Shown here: positions 8,429 to 17,194 of the stretch, piece by piece
Position numbering within the stretch: the stretch's first letter is position 1
Layout: every line of letters begins with the position of its first letter
Assembly: GCF_000473145.1 (NCBI RefSeq)
Contig: NZ_KI421500.1
Coordinates: 2,381,725-2,445,724 of the forward strand
DNA length: 64,000 nt
Origin: Leisingera daeponensis DSM 23529
Lineage (GTDB): Bacteria; Pseudomonadota; Alphaproteobacteria; Rhodobacterales; Rhodobacteraceae
Reading direction: 5' to 3'
Position numbers and translations under genes: made by a program
The notes under the pieces: model-generated
Told to the model about the DNA's origin: nothing
The model's input: only the letters and a program-made list of their open reading frames with translations
Database searches by the model: none

Positions 8429-9874
8429 TCATTCTGCTGCCAAAGCCGCGCGCCGGCCCTCTGTCACCGAAAGCGGGAAAACCTTGGCCGGGTTCAGCAG
8501 CCACTTGGGGTCAAACACATCCTTGACCTTCAGCTGCGCCTCCAGATCCGCCTCATCATACTGATGCAGCATCAGATCCCGTTTCTCGATCCCCACCCCA
8601 TGCTCGCCGGTCAGGCAGCCGCCCGCCTCGACGCACAGCTTCAGGATCTCGGCGCCAAAGGCCTCGCAGGTCTCCAGGTCGCCCGGCTTGTTGGCATCAA
8701 ACAGGATCAGCGGATGCATGTTGCCATCGCCCGCGTGAAAGACATTGGCCACGTTCAGACCGAATTCCTGGCTCATCTCGCCGATCCGGCGCAGCACGAA
8801 CGGCAGCGAGGACACCGGGATGGTCCCGTCCAGGCACATGTAATCGTTGATCTGCCCCATGGCCCCGAAGGCGGATTTGCGGCCCAGCCAGATGCGGGCG
8901 GCCTCTTCCGCATCGCCGGCTTCGCGCAGCTCCACAGGGTTATGGGAGCGGGCAATCTCCGTGATCAATCCAAGCTGGTGATCAATCTCCGCCGGGCTGC
9001 CCTCCACCTCGATGATCAGAAGCGCCTCGCACATCGGGTAACCTGCCTTGGCAAAGGCCTCGCAAGCCTCGATGCAGGGGCGGTCCATGAACTCGATGGC
9101 GACCGGCAGCACGCCCGCCTTGATGATGTCGGAGACACAGGCACCGGCCACCTCATTGCTGTCATAGCCGATCAGCACCGGCCGGGCGCCCTCCGGCTTG
9201 CGCAGGATGCGCAGGGTGGCTTCGGTCACGACCCCCAACTGCCCCTCGCTGCCGCAGATCACGCCCAGCAGGTCCAGCCCGCCGGCGTCCAGATGGGCGC
9301 CGCCTATTTCAACCACGGTGCCATCCATCATCACCATTGTCACGCCAAGCAGATTGTTGGTGGTGACGCCGTATTTCAGGCAATGCGCGCCGCCGGAGTT
9401 CATGGCGATATTGCCGGCAATGGCACAGGCCAGCTGCGAAGAAGGATCGGGCGCGTAAAAGAACGCCTCCTCCTCCACCGCGCCGGAGACGCTGAGGTTG
9501 GTGCGCCCGGACTGCACCCGGATGATGCGGTTCTCGTAGTCGGTCTCCAGAACCTCGTTCATCCGCGCCACGCCCAGGATCACGCAATCCGCGGTCGGCA
9601 GCGCCCCGCCCGCCAGCGACGTGCCCGCCCCGCGCGGCACCACCGGCACGCCTTCCTCGTGGCAGATGCGCAAGATATCCGAGACCTCCTGCGTCGACCT
9701 CGGCAGCACTGCCAGCAGCGGCGGGCATTTGTAGGCGGTCAGCGCATCGCACTCATAGGCGCGGGTCTCCGCCTCGTCCTGGATCACAGCATCGGCGGGC
9801 AGCACAGTCAGCAGCCGCGCGGCAAGCCGCGCCTTGCGGGCCAGAATGGCGGGGTTCGGGGATGGCATCTCCAT
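8429..9874 (-). CDS. glcD: Glycolate oxidase catalytic FAD subunit
   Basis: The 481-residue GlcD oxidises glycolate to glyoxylate using FAD. The PCMH FAD site is seen as VVPRGAGTSLAGGALP (about 86-101) and GNIAMNSGGAHCLKYG. The FAD-oxidase C-domain contains NVFHAGDGNMHPLIL and ends with the typical GEHGVGIEKRD and DPKWLLNPAKVFP. It heads the glcDEF operon. AGGAG precedes the ATG, and a palindromic operator lies just upstream. A GlcC-type regulator is not found in the window. Confidence 0.96.
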   Translation of the reverse strand: MEMPSPNPAILARKARLAARLLTVLPADAVIQDEAETRAYECDALTAYKCPPLLAVLPRSTQEVSDILRICHEEGVPVVPRGAGTSLAGGALPTADCVILGVARMNEVLETDYENRIIRVQSGRTNLSVSGAVEEEAFFYAPDPSSQLACAIAGNIAMNSGGAHCLKYGVTTNNLLGVTMVMMDGTVVEIGGAHLDAGGLDLLGVICGSEGQLGVVTEATLRILRKPEGARPVLIGYDSNEVAGACVSDIIKAGVLPVAIEFMDRPCIEACEAFAKAGYPMCEALLIIEVEGSPAEIDHQLGLITEIARSHNPVELREAGDAEEAARIWLGRKSAFGAMGQINDYMCLDGTIPVSSLPFVLRRIGEMSQEFGLNVANVFHAGDGNMHPLILFDANKPGDLETCEAFGAEILKLCVEAGGCLTGEHGVGIEKRDLMLHQYDEADLEAQLKVKDVFDPKWLLNPAKVFPLSVTEGRRAALAAE

Positions 9875-9887
9875 AGGGCTCTCCTCT

Positions 9888-9908
9888 TTGGTAAAATAAT
9901 ATTACCAA
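9888..9908. promoter_or_regulatory. Palindromic operator upstream of glcD
   Basis: TTGGTAA (9888-9894) and TTACCAA (9902-9908) form a perfect inverted repeat with a 7-bp AT-only spacer, 14 bp before the glcD ATG. The TTGGT/ACCAA half-sites resemble those of FadR-subfamily GntR regulators (the group of GlcC, LldR and PdhR), though their usual spacer is shorter. It may also affect the divergent DUF599 gene. Confidence 0.55.
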
Positions 9909-9954
9909 TTTATCGCATCTGGCAAGGGGCGGATTGCCGCGCTAGGGTCGGGCC

Positions 9955-10677
9955 ATGATCTGGACCACCCTCCTTGCGCAGTTTTCCCTGTTCGACCTCG
10001 CCGCCGTGACCCTGCTGATCGCCAGCTGGCTGTGGATCGGCTGGCGGATCGAGAACCCGCCTGCCGGGCGGCCGTCGGTGTCCTGGCTGATGGCGGATTT
10101 CCGGCGCGACTGGATGAAACGGATGGTGGAGCGCGACCCGCGGATCTTTGACGCTCAGCTAGTCGGCAACCTGCGCCAGGCCACCGCCTTTTTCGCCTCT
10201 GCCGCGATGATCGCCATCGGCGGCGGGCTGGCGCTGATCGGCAATACAGAGCAGCTGGCGGGCGTTGCCGAAGACCTGATCCAGGACAGCGCCCCGGCCT
10301 TTGTCTGGGAGGTGAAGATCCTGGTGGTGGTGCTGTTTCTGTCGAATGCGTTTCTGAAATTCGTCTGGTCCCACCGGCTGTTCGGCTACTGCGCGGTACT
10401 GATGGCAGCGGTGCCGAACGACCGTGCAGACCCGCTGGCCTATCCGCGCGCCGCGCAGGCCGCCGAGATCAGCATCACCGCGGCGCGCAGCTTCAACCGC
10501 GGCATGCGGGCAACCTATTTCGCCCTCGCCGCGGTGGCCTGGCTGGCCGGCGCGCTGCCGCTGGCCGGTGCGGCAATGATCACGTTTGCCGTCCTCTACC
10601 GGCGCGAGTTTGCCTCGCATTCGCGCACGATCCTGATGCGCATCCCGCCAGAGAGCGACGGGGACACGGTTTCGTGA
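9955..10677 (+). CDS. DUF599 family membrane protein
   Basis: The 240-residue integral membrane protein matches the DUF599 pattern: an early helix, then MADFRRDWMKRMVERDPRIFDAQLVGNLRQATAFFAS, then more helices (about 4 in all) and the late SFNRGMRATYFALAAVAWLAGALP block. Its function is unknown in all organisms I know of. It is divergent from glcD across 80 bp containing the palindrome. Its stop overlaps a GTG that could start the next gene. Confidence 0.8.
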   Translation: MIWTTLLAQFSLFDLAAVTLLIASWLWIGWRIENPPAGRPSVSWLMADFRRDWMKRMVERDPRIFDAQLVGNLRQATAFFASAAMIAIGGGLALIGNTEQLAGVAEDLIQDSAPAFVWEVKILVVVLFLSNAFLKFVWSHRLFGYCAVLMAAVPNDRADPLAYPRAAQAAEISITAARSFNRGMRATYFALAAVAWLAGALPLAGAAMITFAVLYRREFASHSRTILMRIPPESDGDTVS

Positions 10678-10712
10678 CCGCGCCGCCGCGCAGCCGCCGC
10701 TATGGTGCGGGA

Positions 10713-11069
10713 ATGAAACCCCTGCTGCTGACTGGCGCGCTCTGCGCTGCCGCCCTGCCCGCCCGCGCGGATGACCCGGTGATTGAAGGCGCCACGGCCC
10801 GCCAATCCGGCGGCGGCTGGACCTTCAGCGTGACGCTGTCTCACCCGGACACGGGCTGGGCGCATTACGCCGACGGCTGGCGGGTGCTCGGAATGGACGG
10901 TACCGAACTGGGCCTGCGCGTGCTGGCGCATCCGCATGAGCAGGAGCAACCCTTTACCCGCTCGCTCAGCGGCGTGCAGATCCCGGAAGGCACAGCCCAA
11001 GTGCAGATCCAGGCACGCTGCCTGGTGGATGGCTGGGGCACGGAAACATACGCCCTCACCCTGCCCTGA
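10713..11069 (+). CDS. Small exported protein of unknown function
   Basis: This is a 118-residue protein from the ATG at 10713; a GTG at 10674, overlapping the previous stop, would add 13 residues. The 10713 start gives a proper signal peptide (MKPLLLTGALCAAALPARA, then cleavage before DDP). The mature part is beta-rich, with the blocks GGGWTFSVTLSHPDTGWAHYAD and VQIQARCLVDGWGTETY, which look like an Ig-like periplasmic fold. I do not recognise a named family. It is probably co-transcribed with the DUF599 gene. Confidence 0.65.
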   Translation: MKPLLLTGALCAAALPARADDPVIEGATARQSGGGWTFSVTLSHPDTGWAHYADGWRVLGMDGTELGLRVLAHPHEQEQPFTRSLSGVQIPEGTAQVQIQARCLVDGWGTETYALTLP

Positions 11070-11092
11070 CTTCATCTTTCTGAGAAATACTC
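11070..11092. repeat. Dispersed CTTCAT...TTTC-N-GAAATA motif (copy 2)
   Basis: CTTCATCTTTC followed by TGAGAAATACTC directly follows the stop of the preceding gene. Nearly the same string (CTTCATCTTTC then CGGAAATACTC) occupies 8382-8403 at the glcE start, and a looser copy lies at 36691-36716. It contains a TTTC/GAAA dyad. Confidence 0.55.
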
Positions 11093-11121
11093 GCGCCGCA
11101 GGCATGCGCCCAAAGGCGCAT

Positions 11122-11592
11122 TCACACCCGGTGATAGGGGCTGCCCGCCAGGATGGTCGCAGCCCGGTAGATCTGCTCCGCCAGCATCACCCGCACCAGC
11201 ATGTGGGGCCAGACCATCTTACCGAAAGAGATCGAAAAATCGGCTTCTGCCCGCAGGCTGGGATCAATCCCGTCCGCACCGCCGATGATCAGCGCCAGGT
11301 CCTGGCGGCCGCTGTCGCGCCAGCCGGCCAGCTTGTCCGCGAAATCCGGCGAGGACAGCAGCTTGCCGCGCTCGTCCAGGGTGCAGATCACCGCGCCCTT
11401 GGGCAGCGCCTTGCGCAACAGCGCGGCCTCGGCCACCATGCCTGCGTTTTTCTTGTCCTCAATCTCCACCACCCGCGCAGGCCCCAGGCCCAGCGCGCGG
11501 CCGGTCCGGTCAAACCGGGCAAGATAGTCGTCGATGAGGGATTTTTCCGGGCCGGACCGCAAGCGTCCGGCCGCGCAGATATGCAGGCGCAT
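11122..11592 (-). CDS. rlmH: 23S rRNA (pseudouridine1915-N3)-methyltransferase RlmH
   Basis: The 156-residue SPOUT methyltransferase modifies helix 69 of 23S rRNA. The SAM-site glycine loop appears as IIGGADGIDPS, the catalytic C-terminal region as FGKMVWPHMLVRVMLAEQIYRA, and the terminal PYHRV is diagnostic. Length equals the family norm. It follows rsfS in the order usual for alphaproteobacteria, 92 bp downstream. Confidence 0.95.
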   Translation of the reverse strand: MRLHICAAGRLRSGPEKSLIDDYLARFDRTGRALGLGPARVVEIEDKKNAGMVAEAALLRKALPKGAVICTLDERGKLLSSPDFADKLAGWRDSGRQDLALIIGGADGIDPSLRAEADFSISFGKMVWPHMLVRVMLAEQIYRAATILAGSPYHRV

Positions 11593-11598
11593 GACAGT

Positions 11599-11643
11599 CC
11601 TGATGTTACCGGGCCTGATGATACCGGGCCTGAAGCAATCCGG
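11599..11643. repeat. 15-bp tandem repeat between rsfS and rlmH
   Basis: CCTGATGTTACCGGG, CCTGATGATACCGGG and a decayed CCTGAAGCAATCCGG run head to tail in the 92-bp gap. Their role is unknown. They end 6 bp before the rlmH start on the transcript. Confidence 0.6.
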
Positions 11644-11684
11644 CCCGCACCCTGTGCGCGGGCCTGCAGTCGTTCAGCCTGGGA

Positions 11685-12065
11685 TCAATCCTCGGCCGCC
11701 GGAGCTGCCGGCGCCGGCGCGGCACCTGCGGGCATCCACATCTTTTCGAGCTGGTAGAACTCGCGCACTTCCGGGCGGAAAAGATGGACAATCACATCGC
11801 CGGTGTCGATCAGCACCCAGTCGCCTGTATCCTTGCCTTCGACCTTGCAGTTGATCCGGTACTCCTGTTTGAGCCGGTCCATCAGTTTTTCCGACATCGC
11901 TGCAACCTGGCGGGTGGAGCGGCCGGAAGCCAGCACCATATAGTCGCCAATCGAGGTTTTGCCGCGCAGGTCGATCTGCACAACATCTTCGGCTTTGTCA
12001 TCGCTGAGTGAGGAAAGAATCCGCTCCAGCAGCTGTTCGCTGGTGGGCTGGGACTGGGCGGCCAT
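11685..12065 (-). CDS. rsfS: Ribosome silencing factor RsfS
   Basis: The 126-residue RsfS binds uL14 on the large subunit and blocks subunit joining in starvation. The DUF143 fold is clear: SLSDDKAEDVVQIDLRGKTSIGDYMVLASGRSTRQV, then EGKDTGDWVLIDTGDVIVHLFRPEVREFYQLEKMW. The start at 12065 is chosen over the longer frame because it gives family-like length and forms a TGATG overlap with a short leader ORF that has a strong ribosome site. An Ala/Pro-rich tail (about 15 residues) extends the C-terminus. Confidence 0.93.
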   Translation of the reverse strand: MAAQSQPTSEQLLERILSSLSDDKAEDVVQIDLRGKTSIGDYMVLASGRSTRQVAAMSEKLMDRLKQEYRINCKVEGKDTGDWVLIDTGDVIVHLFRPEVREFYQLEKMWMPAGAAPAPAAPAAED

Positions 12066-12121
12066 CACGGCTGCCCCATTAACAGCGGCATCCGCCGCAT
12101 GAGGTACGGGTGACAGGACAT
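12065..12121 (-). CDS. 18-codon leader ORF coupled to rsfS
   Basis: AAGGAGG lies 3 bp before an ATG at 12121 that opens an 18-residue ORF (MSCHPYLMRRMPLLMGQP). Its TGA overlaps the rsfS ATG as TGATG. The rsfS start itself has only a weak ribosome site, so reinitiation from this ORF is a plausible way to load rsfS. Whether the peptide acts itself is unknown. Evidence is positional only. Confidence 0.45.
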   Translation of the reverse strand: MSCHPYLMRRMPLLMGQP

Positions 12122-12231
12122 AGTCCTCCTTGCAACGCGCCGCCAAGCCCCGGCGCCGGGCCTGTTAATAATGTAGCAACCAGCGGGTAAATTTTCAATG
12201 AAACCCGTCCCGGCGATGCAAGCAATGGGCT

Positions 12232-13611
12232 TTACTCCTCATTTCCCTCAGGTGCAACCCTGACCGGCAGCGGGTCATTCAGCATCCGCACTTCGCGCTG
12301 CGGGAAGGGGATTGAAATGCCCTGGGCCTGAAACGCATCCCACAACGCCAGAAAGACGTTGCCGCGGATATTGGTCAGCCCGCCGGTAGGGTCGTCGATC
12401 CAGAACCGCAGCACGTAATCAACGCTGCTGTCGCCGAAACCGGTGATGTGGCAGACCGGCTTCTTGCTGCCGTACTGCAGCACCCGGTTCACGCTGGAAG
12501 CCGCCTCGACCGCTATCTTGCGGACCTTGTGCGGATCATCGCCATAGGCGGTTCCGAAGGTCAAATCCAAGCGGACGAACTTGTCCGAGTGCGACCAGTT
12601 CACGACTTGCGTGGTGATCAGATCCTCGTTCGGGATCAGATACTCCCGCCCGTCGCGGGTCACGACAGAAACGTACCGGGCGCCCAGCGCGTTGATCCAG
12701 CCAAAGGTGTCACCCAGCGAGATCACATCGCCAGGCTTGATCGACTTGTCCAACAGGATGATCAGGCCGGACACCAGGTTCGACACCACCTTCTGCAGGC
12801 CAAAGCCGAGGCCCACACCAATGGCGCCAGACAGCACCGCCAGACCGGTAAGGTCGATGCCGATCGCCTTGAGACCGATGAAGAACGCGCCGCCGAACAG
12901 CAGGATCTGGGCCAGCTTTGCCCCCAGCACCTGCATCGACGGCGAAATCTCGGAGTTGGAGCGGATCCGGTTTGCCGCAACCTGCGAAATCACCCGCGCC
13001 AGGGTCAGCATCACACCCAGGATGACGACAGCCTGCACCACCAGAAACAGCGAAATCCTCAGGTCGCCGAAGTCTATGGCAACGCTGTCCAGAAGCGCCG
13101 TGGCCTCCTGCGTGATCCCCAGGATGCGCAGGGTAATCCATGCCCAGGCGCCGTATTTCACCAAATTGCGAAGCAGCGGGTTGCCGACCAGCCGGGTGGC
13201 GAAGGAGACGATCAGCCAGGCCAGAGACAGGTTGGCAGCCACCAGCAGCAGGCGCGAGCGGCTGGGCCAGGTGGTCTCCTGCATGATCAGCACAACCGTC
13301 CAGATCAGCACCACGAACACCAGCCCGCGGATCCGCTTGTGCACCACCAGCCCCAGGCGCATCCGCCAGCGCGGCCAGCCTTCGCGCCCGCGCAGCCAGT
13401 TGTGAAACGCCTGGCTGATGGGCCGCGCGATCACGGTCGCCAGGATAAAGAGCGCCAGCCCGATCCCGACCTGATAGGCGTTCCAGGGCCGCAGCAGCAG
13501 TTCGGCACCGCCGGCTGCGAACTCCCACAATTGCTGGCCAAGCTCGATCGCTTCAGCGGCGCCTTCTGCCAGCGCATCCTTCGGTTGGGTCTGCTCCTCC
13601 GGCTCCATCAA
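12232..13611 (-). CDS. Mechanosensitive ion channel, MscS family
   Basis: The 459-residue membrane protein has about five N-terminal helices and then the MscS pore and beta domains. The pore helix is VLSGAIGVGLGFGLQKVVSNLVSGLIILLD. The beta domain continues KPGDVISLGDTFGWINALGARYVSVVTRDGREYLIPNEDLI, a textbook MscS signature. It relieves osmotic downshock by releasing solutes. It is longer than E. coli MscS (286 residues), placing it with the mid-size YbiO/YjeP-like group. It is divergent from leuC. Confidence 0.92.
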   Translation of the reverse strand: MMEPEEQTQPKDALAEGAAEAIELGQQLWEFAAGGAELLLRPWNAYQVGIGLALFILATVIARPISQAFHNWLRGREGWPRWRMRLGLVVHKRIRGLVFVVLIWTVVLIMQETTWPSRSRLLLVAANLSLAWLIVSFATRLVGNPLLRNLVKYGAWAWITLRILGITQEATALLDSVAIDFGDLRISLFLVVQAVVILGVMLTLARVISQVAANRIRSNSEISPSMQVLGAKLAQILLFGGAFFIGLKAIGIDLTGLAVLSGAIGVGLGFGLQKVVSNLVSGLIILLDKSIKPGDVISLGDTFGWINALGARYVSVVTRDGREYLIPNEDLITTQVVNWSHSDKFVRLDLTFGTAYGDDPHKVRKIAVEAASSVNRVLQYGSKKPVCHITGFGDSSVDYVLRFWIDDPTGGLTNIRGNVFLALWDAFQAQGISIPFPQREVRMLNDPLPVRVAPEGNEE

Positions 13612-13794
13612 GCCCCCCTGTTTTTTTCACCAGTCTGCCGTTCCCGCCGGTTTCGATCAAGCAGAGACGCCGCAAACCTGGGGCGGGACCGCGCCCCTCC
13701 CTGGCGGCTGCCGGGCGGCTGCCGGGCGGCACCGGTCCGGCCGCTCCCGCAAGCCGGGCTCGAGAGAACGAATCTTGATTGCCGGAGCTTGCGG

Positions 13795-13908
13795 ATGTAT
13801 CTGACAGCCATGACCCTCGTATTGGCCCAAAAGATCCAGCTGCAAGACCGCGCCCGCCTGCGCGAGCGTTTCTTTGGCGCCGCCCGCACGGTCCTGGCGC
13901 GCCTATAA
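13795..13908 (+). CDS. Possible 37-residue leader ORF upstream of leuC
   Basis: An ATG at 13795, 7 bp after GGAG, opens a 37-codon ORF that begins [12 protein letters not shown], has a basic middle ([10 protein letters not shown]) and ends VLARL. Seven codons are Leu. A perfect 6-bp stem with a 3-base loop (13899-13913) straddles its stop codon. It ends 53 bp before leuC. It could be an attenuator peptide or a small protein. There is no U-tract after the stem, so classical attenuation is not shown. Confidence 0.35.
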   Translation: MYLTAMTLVLAQKIQLQDRARLRERFFGAARTVLARL

Positions 13909-13961
13909 GGCGCCTGCCCAGTCCTAAGCCAGCATACCCAATACATCACGGGAGAGGACCC

Positions 13962-15365
13962 ATGTCCCCCAAGACACTTTATGACAAGATCTGGGATGCG
14001 CATGTTGCGCATGAAGCAGAGGACGGCACCTGCCTGCTCTATATCGACCGCCACCTGGTTCACGAAGTGACCAGCCCGCAGGCGTTCGAAGGCCTGCGCA
14101 TGGCCGGACGCAAAGTGCACGCGCCCGAAAAGACCATTGCGGTGCCGGACCACAACGTGCCGACCACGCTGGACCGCGCCAAAGGCATCGAAAACGAGGA
14201 AAGCCGCATCCAGGTTGAGGCGCTCGACAAGAACGCCAAGGAATTCGGCGTGCATTATTACCCGGTGGATGACGTCCGCCAGGGCATCGTGCACATCGTC
14301 GGCCCGGAACAGGGCTGGACCCTGCCCGGCATGACCGTGGTCTGCGGCGACAGCCACACCGCCACCCATGGCGCCTTCGGCGCGCTGGCGCATGGCATCG
14401 GCACCTCCGAGGTGGAACACGTGCTGGCCACCCAGACGCTGATCCAGAAGAAGTCCAAGAACATGAAGGTGGAGATCACCGGCAAGCTGAAGCCGGGCGT
14501 CACCGCCAAGGACATCACCCTGGCGGTGATCGGCGAGACCGGCACTGCCGGCGGCACCGGCTATGTCATCGAATACTGCGGCGAAGCGATCCGCGATCTG
14601 TCGATGGAAGGCCGCATGACCGTCTGCAACATGGCGATCGAAGGCGGCGCCCGCGCAGGCCTGATCGCGCCGGATGAGACCACCTTTGAATACGTCAAAG
14701 GCCGCCCGCACGCCCCGAAGGGCGCCCAGTGGGAAGCCGCGCTGAACTGGTGGAAGACGCTTTACACCGACGAAGGCGCCCATTTCGACAAGGTGGTCAC
14801 CCTGAAGGCTGAAGACATCCAGCCGGTCGTGACCTGGGGCACCTCGCCCGAGGACGTGCTGCCGATCACCGGCGTCGTGCCGCACCCCGAGGACTTCACC
14901 GGCGGCAAGGTCGAGGCGGCGCGCCGCTCGATCGAGTACATGGGCCTCACCCCGGGCCAGAAGCTGACCGACATCGAGATCGACACCGTGTTCATCGGCT
15001 CCTGCACCAACGGCCGTATCGAGGATCTGCGCGCCGTGGCGGAAGTTGTGAAAGGCAAGAAGATCAAGGACGGCATGCGGGCGATGATCGTTCCCGGCTC
15101 CGGCCTGGTGCGGGCGCAGGCCGAAGAAGAAGGCCTGGCCGAGATCTTTCAGGACGCCGGTTTCGAGTGGCGCCTTGCGGGCTGCTCCATGTGCCTGGCG
15201 ATGAACCCCGACCAGCTGGCCCCGGGCGAGCGTTGCGCCGCAACCTCGAACCGGAACTTCGAAGGCCGCCAGGGCTATAAGGGCCGCACCCACCTGGTGT
15301 CCCCTGCCATGGCCGCCGCCGCTGCCCTGACCGGCAAGCTGACCGACGTGCGCGAGCTGATGTAA
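13962..15365 (+). CDS. leuC: 3-isopropylmalate dehydratase large subunit
   Basis: The 467-residue LeuC with LeuD isomerises 2- to 3-isopropylmalate in leucine synthesis. The 4Fe-4S cysteines are Cys348 in [11 protein letters not shown] and Cys408/Cys411 in [11 protein letters not shown]. The N-terminus [17 protein letters not shown] is canonical, and GGAGAGG precedes the ATG. The frame opens further upstream but reads through the leader ORF. leuD follows after 12 bp. Confidence 0.97.
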   Translation: MSPKTLYDKIWDAHVAHEAEDGTCLLYIDRHLVHEVTSPQAFEGLRMAGRKVHAPEKTIAVPDHNVPTTLDRAKGIENEESRIQVEALDKNAKEFGVHYYPVDDVRQGIVHIVGPEQGWTLPGMTVVCGDSHTATHGAFGALAHGIGTSEVEHVLATQTLIQKKSKNMKVEITGKLKPGVTAKDITLAVIGETGTAGGTGYVIEYCGEAIRDLSMEGRMTVCNMAIEGGARAGLIAPDETTFEYVKGRPHAPKGAQWEAALNWWKTLYTDEGAHFDKVVTLKAEDIQPVVTWGTSPEDVLPITGVVPHPEDFTGGKVEAARRSIEYMGLTPGQKLTDIEIDTVFIGSCTNGRIEDLRAVAEVVKGKKIKDGMRAMIVPGSGLVRAQAEEEGLAEIFQDAGFEWRLAGCSMCLAMNPDQLAPGERCAATSNRNFEGRQGYKGRTHLVSPAMAAAAALTGKLTDVRELM

Positions 15366-15377
15366 GGAGCCAGAAGC

Positions 15378-15983
15378 ATGGAAAAGTTCACAAAGATCCA
15401 AGGCGTTGCCGCACCGATGCCGCTGGTCAACATCGACACCGACATGATCATCCCCAAGGTGTTCCTGAAGTCCATTCAGCGCACCGGCTTCGGCAAGAAC
15501 CTGTTCGACGAGATGCGCTATAACCGCGACGGCACCGAGATCGATGATTTCGTGCTGAACAAGCCGCAGTACCGCAACGCCGAGATCCTGATTGCAGGCG
15601 ACAACTTCGGCTGCGGCTCCTCGCGCGAGCATGCGCCCTGGGCGATTGCCGATTTCGGGATCAAGTGCATCGTGTCCACCTCCTTCGCCGACATCTTCTT
15701 CAACAACAGCTTCAAGAACGGCATCCTGCCGATCGTGCTGCCGCAGGAGCAGGTCGACATCCTGATGGCCGACGCGGAGAAGGGCGAGAACGCCCGCATG
15801 ACGGTGGATCTGGAAGCGCAGGAGATCACCACCTCCGACGGCGACGTGATCAAATTTGACGTGGATCCCTTCAAGAAGCATTGCCTGCTGAACGGGCTGG
15901 ACGATATCGGCCTGACCCTGGAAAAAGCCGACTCGATCAAGACCTTCGAGGCAAAGGCGGCACAGGAGCGCCCCTGGGTCTGA
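15378..15983 (+). CDS. leuD: 3-isopropylmalate dehydratase small subunit
   Basis: The 201-residue swivel-domain subunit pairs with Leu[17 protein letters not shown] and [16 protein letters not shown] are the family signatures. It is co-transcribed with leuC (ribosome site GGAGCC) and ends at a terminator. Confidence 0.97.
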   Translation: MEKFTKIQGVAAPMPLVNIDTDMIIPKVFLKSIQRTGFGKNLFDEMRYNRDGTEIDDFVLNKPQYRNAEILIAGDNFGCGSSREHAPWAIADFGIKCIVSTSFADIFFNNSFKNGILPIVLPQEQVDILMADAEKGENARMTVDLEAQEITTSDGDVIKFDVDPFKKHCLLNGLDDIGLTLEKADSIKTFEAKAAQERPWV

Positions 15984-16011
15984 TTCCCGCTGCAATACCT
16001 GAGTCTCATTG

Positions 16012-16041
16012 GAGCCGCCCGCCCGGGCGGCTCTTTCTTTT
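16012..16041 (+). terminator. Rho-independent terminator after leuCD
   Basis: GAGCCGCC (16012-16019) pairs with GGCGGCTC (16026-16033) and is followed by a T-rich run TTTCTTTT. Confidence 0.88.
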
Positions 16042-16357
16042 GCCGCGCTCTAGAATCGCTCCCTGCGTCAAAAGCCGTATCAACAGTCTTGCTGCTCTTG
16101 TGCCCCCAAATCGCGGAACTACACCATCTGGTAGCACGCCCGCGGACCTTCGAGCTCTGTGCCAATGCGCTGATGCAATCCCGCACCAGTCCCGCAATCA
16201 AAGTGCCCCCTGCCGCACCGCCGGGCCTTGAGCGGAATACCGCCAACCGGCACCATCAGGGCAATAATGAGGCAGAGCACCCCGGACCCTACCGGGGGGC
16301 TTCAAATCCGGACCCAGAGGCGAAAACGCCCGCGCCGGTTTGAAGGGAAACGAAGAC
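16042..16357. other. Intergenic region before the next membrane protein gene
   Basis: About 315 bp between the leuCD terminator and the next start. Frames here are short or antisense and I see no recognisable gene. A CCCCGG/CCGGGG hairpin near 16280 is the only structure noted. Confidence 0.5.
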
Positions 16358-17194
16358 GTGTTTGCACGCATCACAGGCGCGGCGATCCGCGGCATACTGG
16401 TGGCCATGCTGTTTGCGATGCCGACGCTGATTCTGCCGGCAGCCGCGACCGAGTCGCCTGAGATCGTTCTGTTCATTGCCTTGCTGGGCTCGGCCATGGC
16501 CTTCAGCGAATACGTCTCGCATTTCCCCAGCTTCGTGGAATTCCGCAACGCACCGCCGATCAACCGGATGCGCTTTGCCGCTGCAGCCCTCACCGTTGGC
16601 GCGCTGAGCCTGCTGGCAGCGCATCCGCAGGCCCCGACAGGGCTGACGGCGCTGGTGCAGCGGCTGGGCGGCTGGCTGGGCAGCCAGCTGGACTTTGCCT
16701 ACTCGCCGGTGCAGCTGGCCGTGCTGATGATGCCGCAACAGGCGCCCGATGCTACGGTGCTGATGGTGCGCGATGCCGCCGGGCTGGCCTGTGCGATTGC
16801 CGGCGCGGCGATTGCCGTCTTTGCGCTGGTGATCCGGGTCGGTAACTGGCCGGTGGGTAACGGCGCCTTCAATGTCTGGGTCAACTTGCCCCTGTTCGAC
16901 CCCACCACTGGCGGCGATGTGGTGCAGCGGCTTCAGCGCGACGGGCGGATAAATATCGTCGCCGGCATCCTGCTGCCCTTTGCAATGCCCGCCGCGGTCA
17001 AGCTCGCCTCGGGTCTGGTCGACCCCGGAATGCTGGCCGCACCGCATGTCCTGATCTGGGTAATCAGCGCCTGGGCGCTGGTGCCGGCCTCGATGATCAT
17101 GCGCGGCATGGCGATGCTGCGCATTTCCGGCCTGATCGCGCAAAAGCGCCGCGCTGCCGGCCGCGATGCTGATGCGGCGATGCAAACTGCATGA
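16358..17194 (+). CDS. Polytopic membrane protein of unknown function
   Basis: A 278-residue protein with about six hydrophobic segments. The GTG at 16358 is preferred over an upstream TTG because GAAGGG sits about 9 bp before it. Segments include ITGAAIRGILVAMLFAMPTL, ESPEIVLFIALLGSAMAFSEY and VLIWVISAWALVPASMIM. It shows no catalytic motif. Its stop overlaps the start of the endonuclease-like gene (ATGA), so both are one unit placed between leuD and leuB, as in related roseobacters from memory. Confidence 0.65.
   Translation: MFARITGAAIRGILVAMLFAMPTLILPAAATESPEIVLFIALLGSAMAFSEYVSHFPSFVEFRNAPPINRMRFAAAALTVGALSLLAAHPQAPTGLTALVQRLGGWLGSQLDFAYSPVQLAVLMMPQQAPDATVLMVRDAAGLACAIAGAAIAVFALVIRVGNWPVGNGAFNVWVNLPLFDPTTGGDVVQRLQRDGRINIVAGILLPFAMPAAVKLASGLVDPGMLAAPHVLIWVISAWALVPASMIMRGMAMLRISGLIAQKRRAAGRDADAAMQTA

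Noticed and set aside
5943..8564. Very long plus-strand open frame (873 codons) opposite glcE/glcF
   Set aside because: High-GC antisense shadow with no domain; the minus-strand glc genes are certain.
10596..11105. Minus-strand ORF opposite the small exported protein, starting near the repeat motif
   Set aside because: The plus-strand gene has a signal peptide and good codon use; the antisense frame has no domain.
13703..13730. 11-bp GC repeat (GGCGGCTGCCG) upstream of leuC
   Set aside because: Only two and a half units in GC-rich spacer; no function suggested.
13608..15995. Long minus-strand open frame opposite leuC/leuD
   Set aside because: His/Gly/Ala-rich shadow typical of the antisense frame of GC-rich genes.
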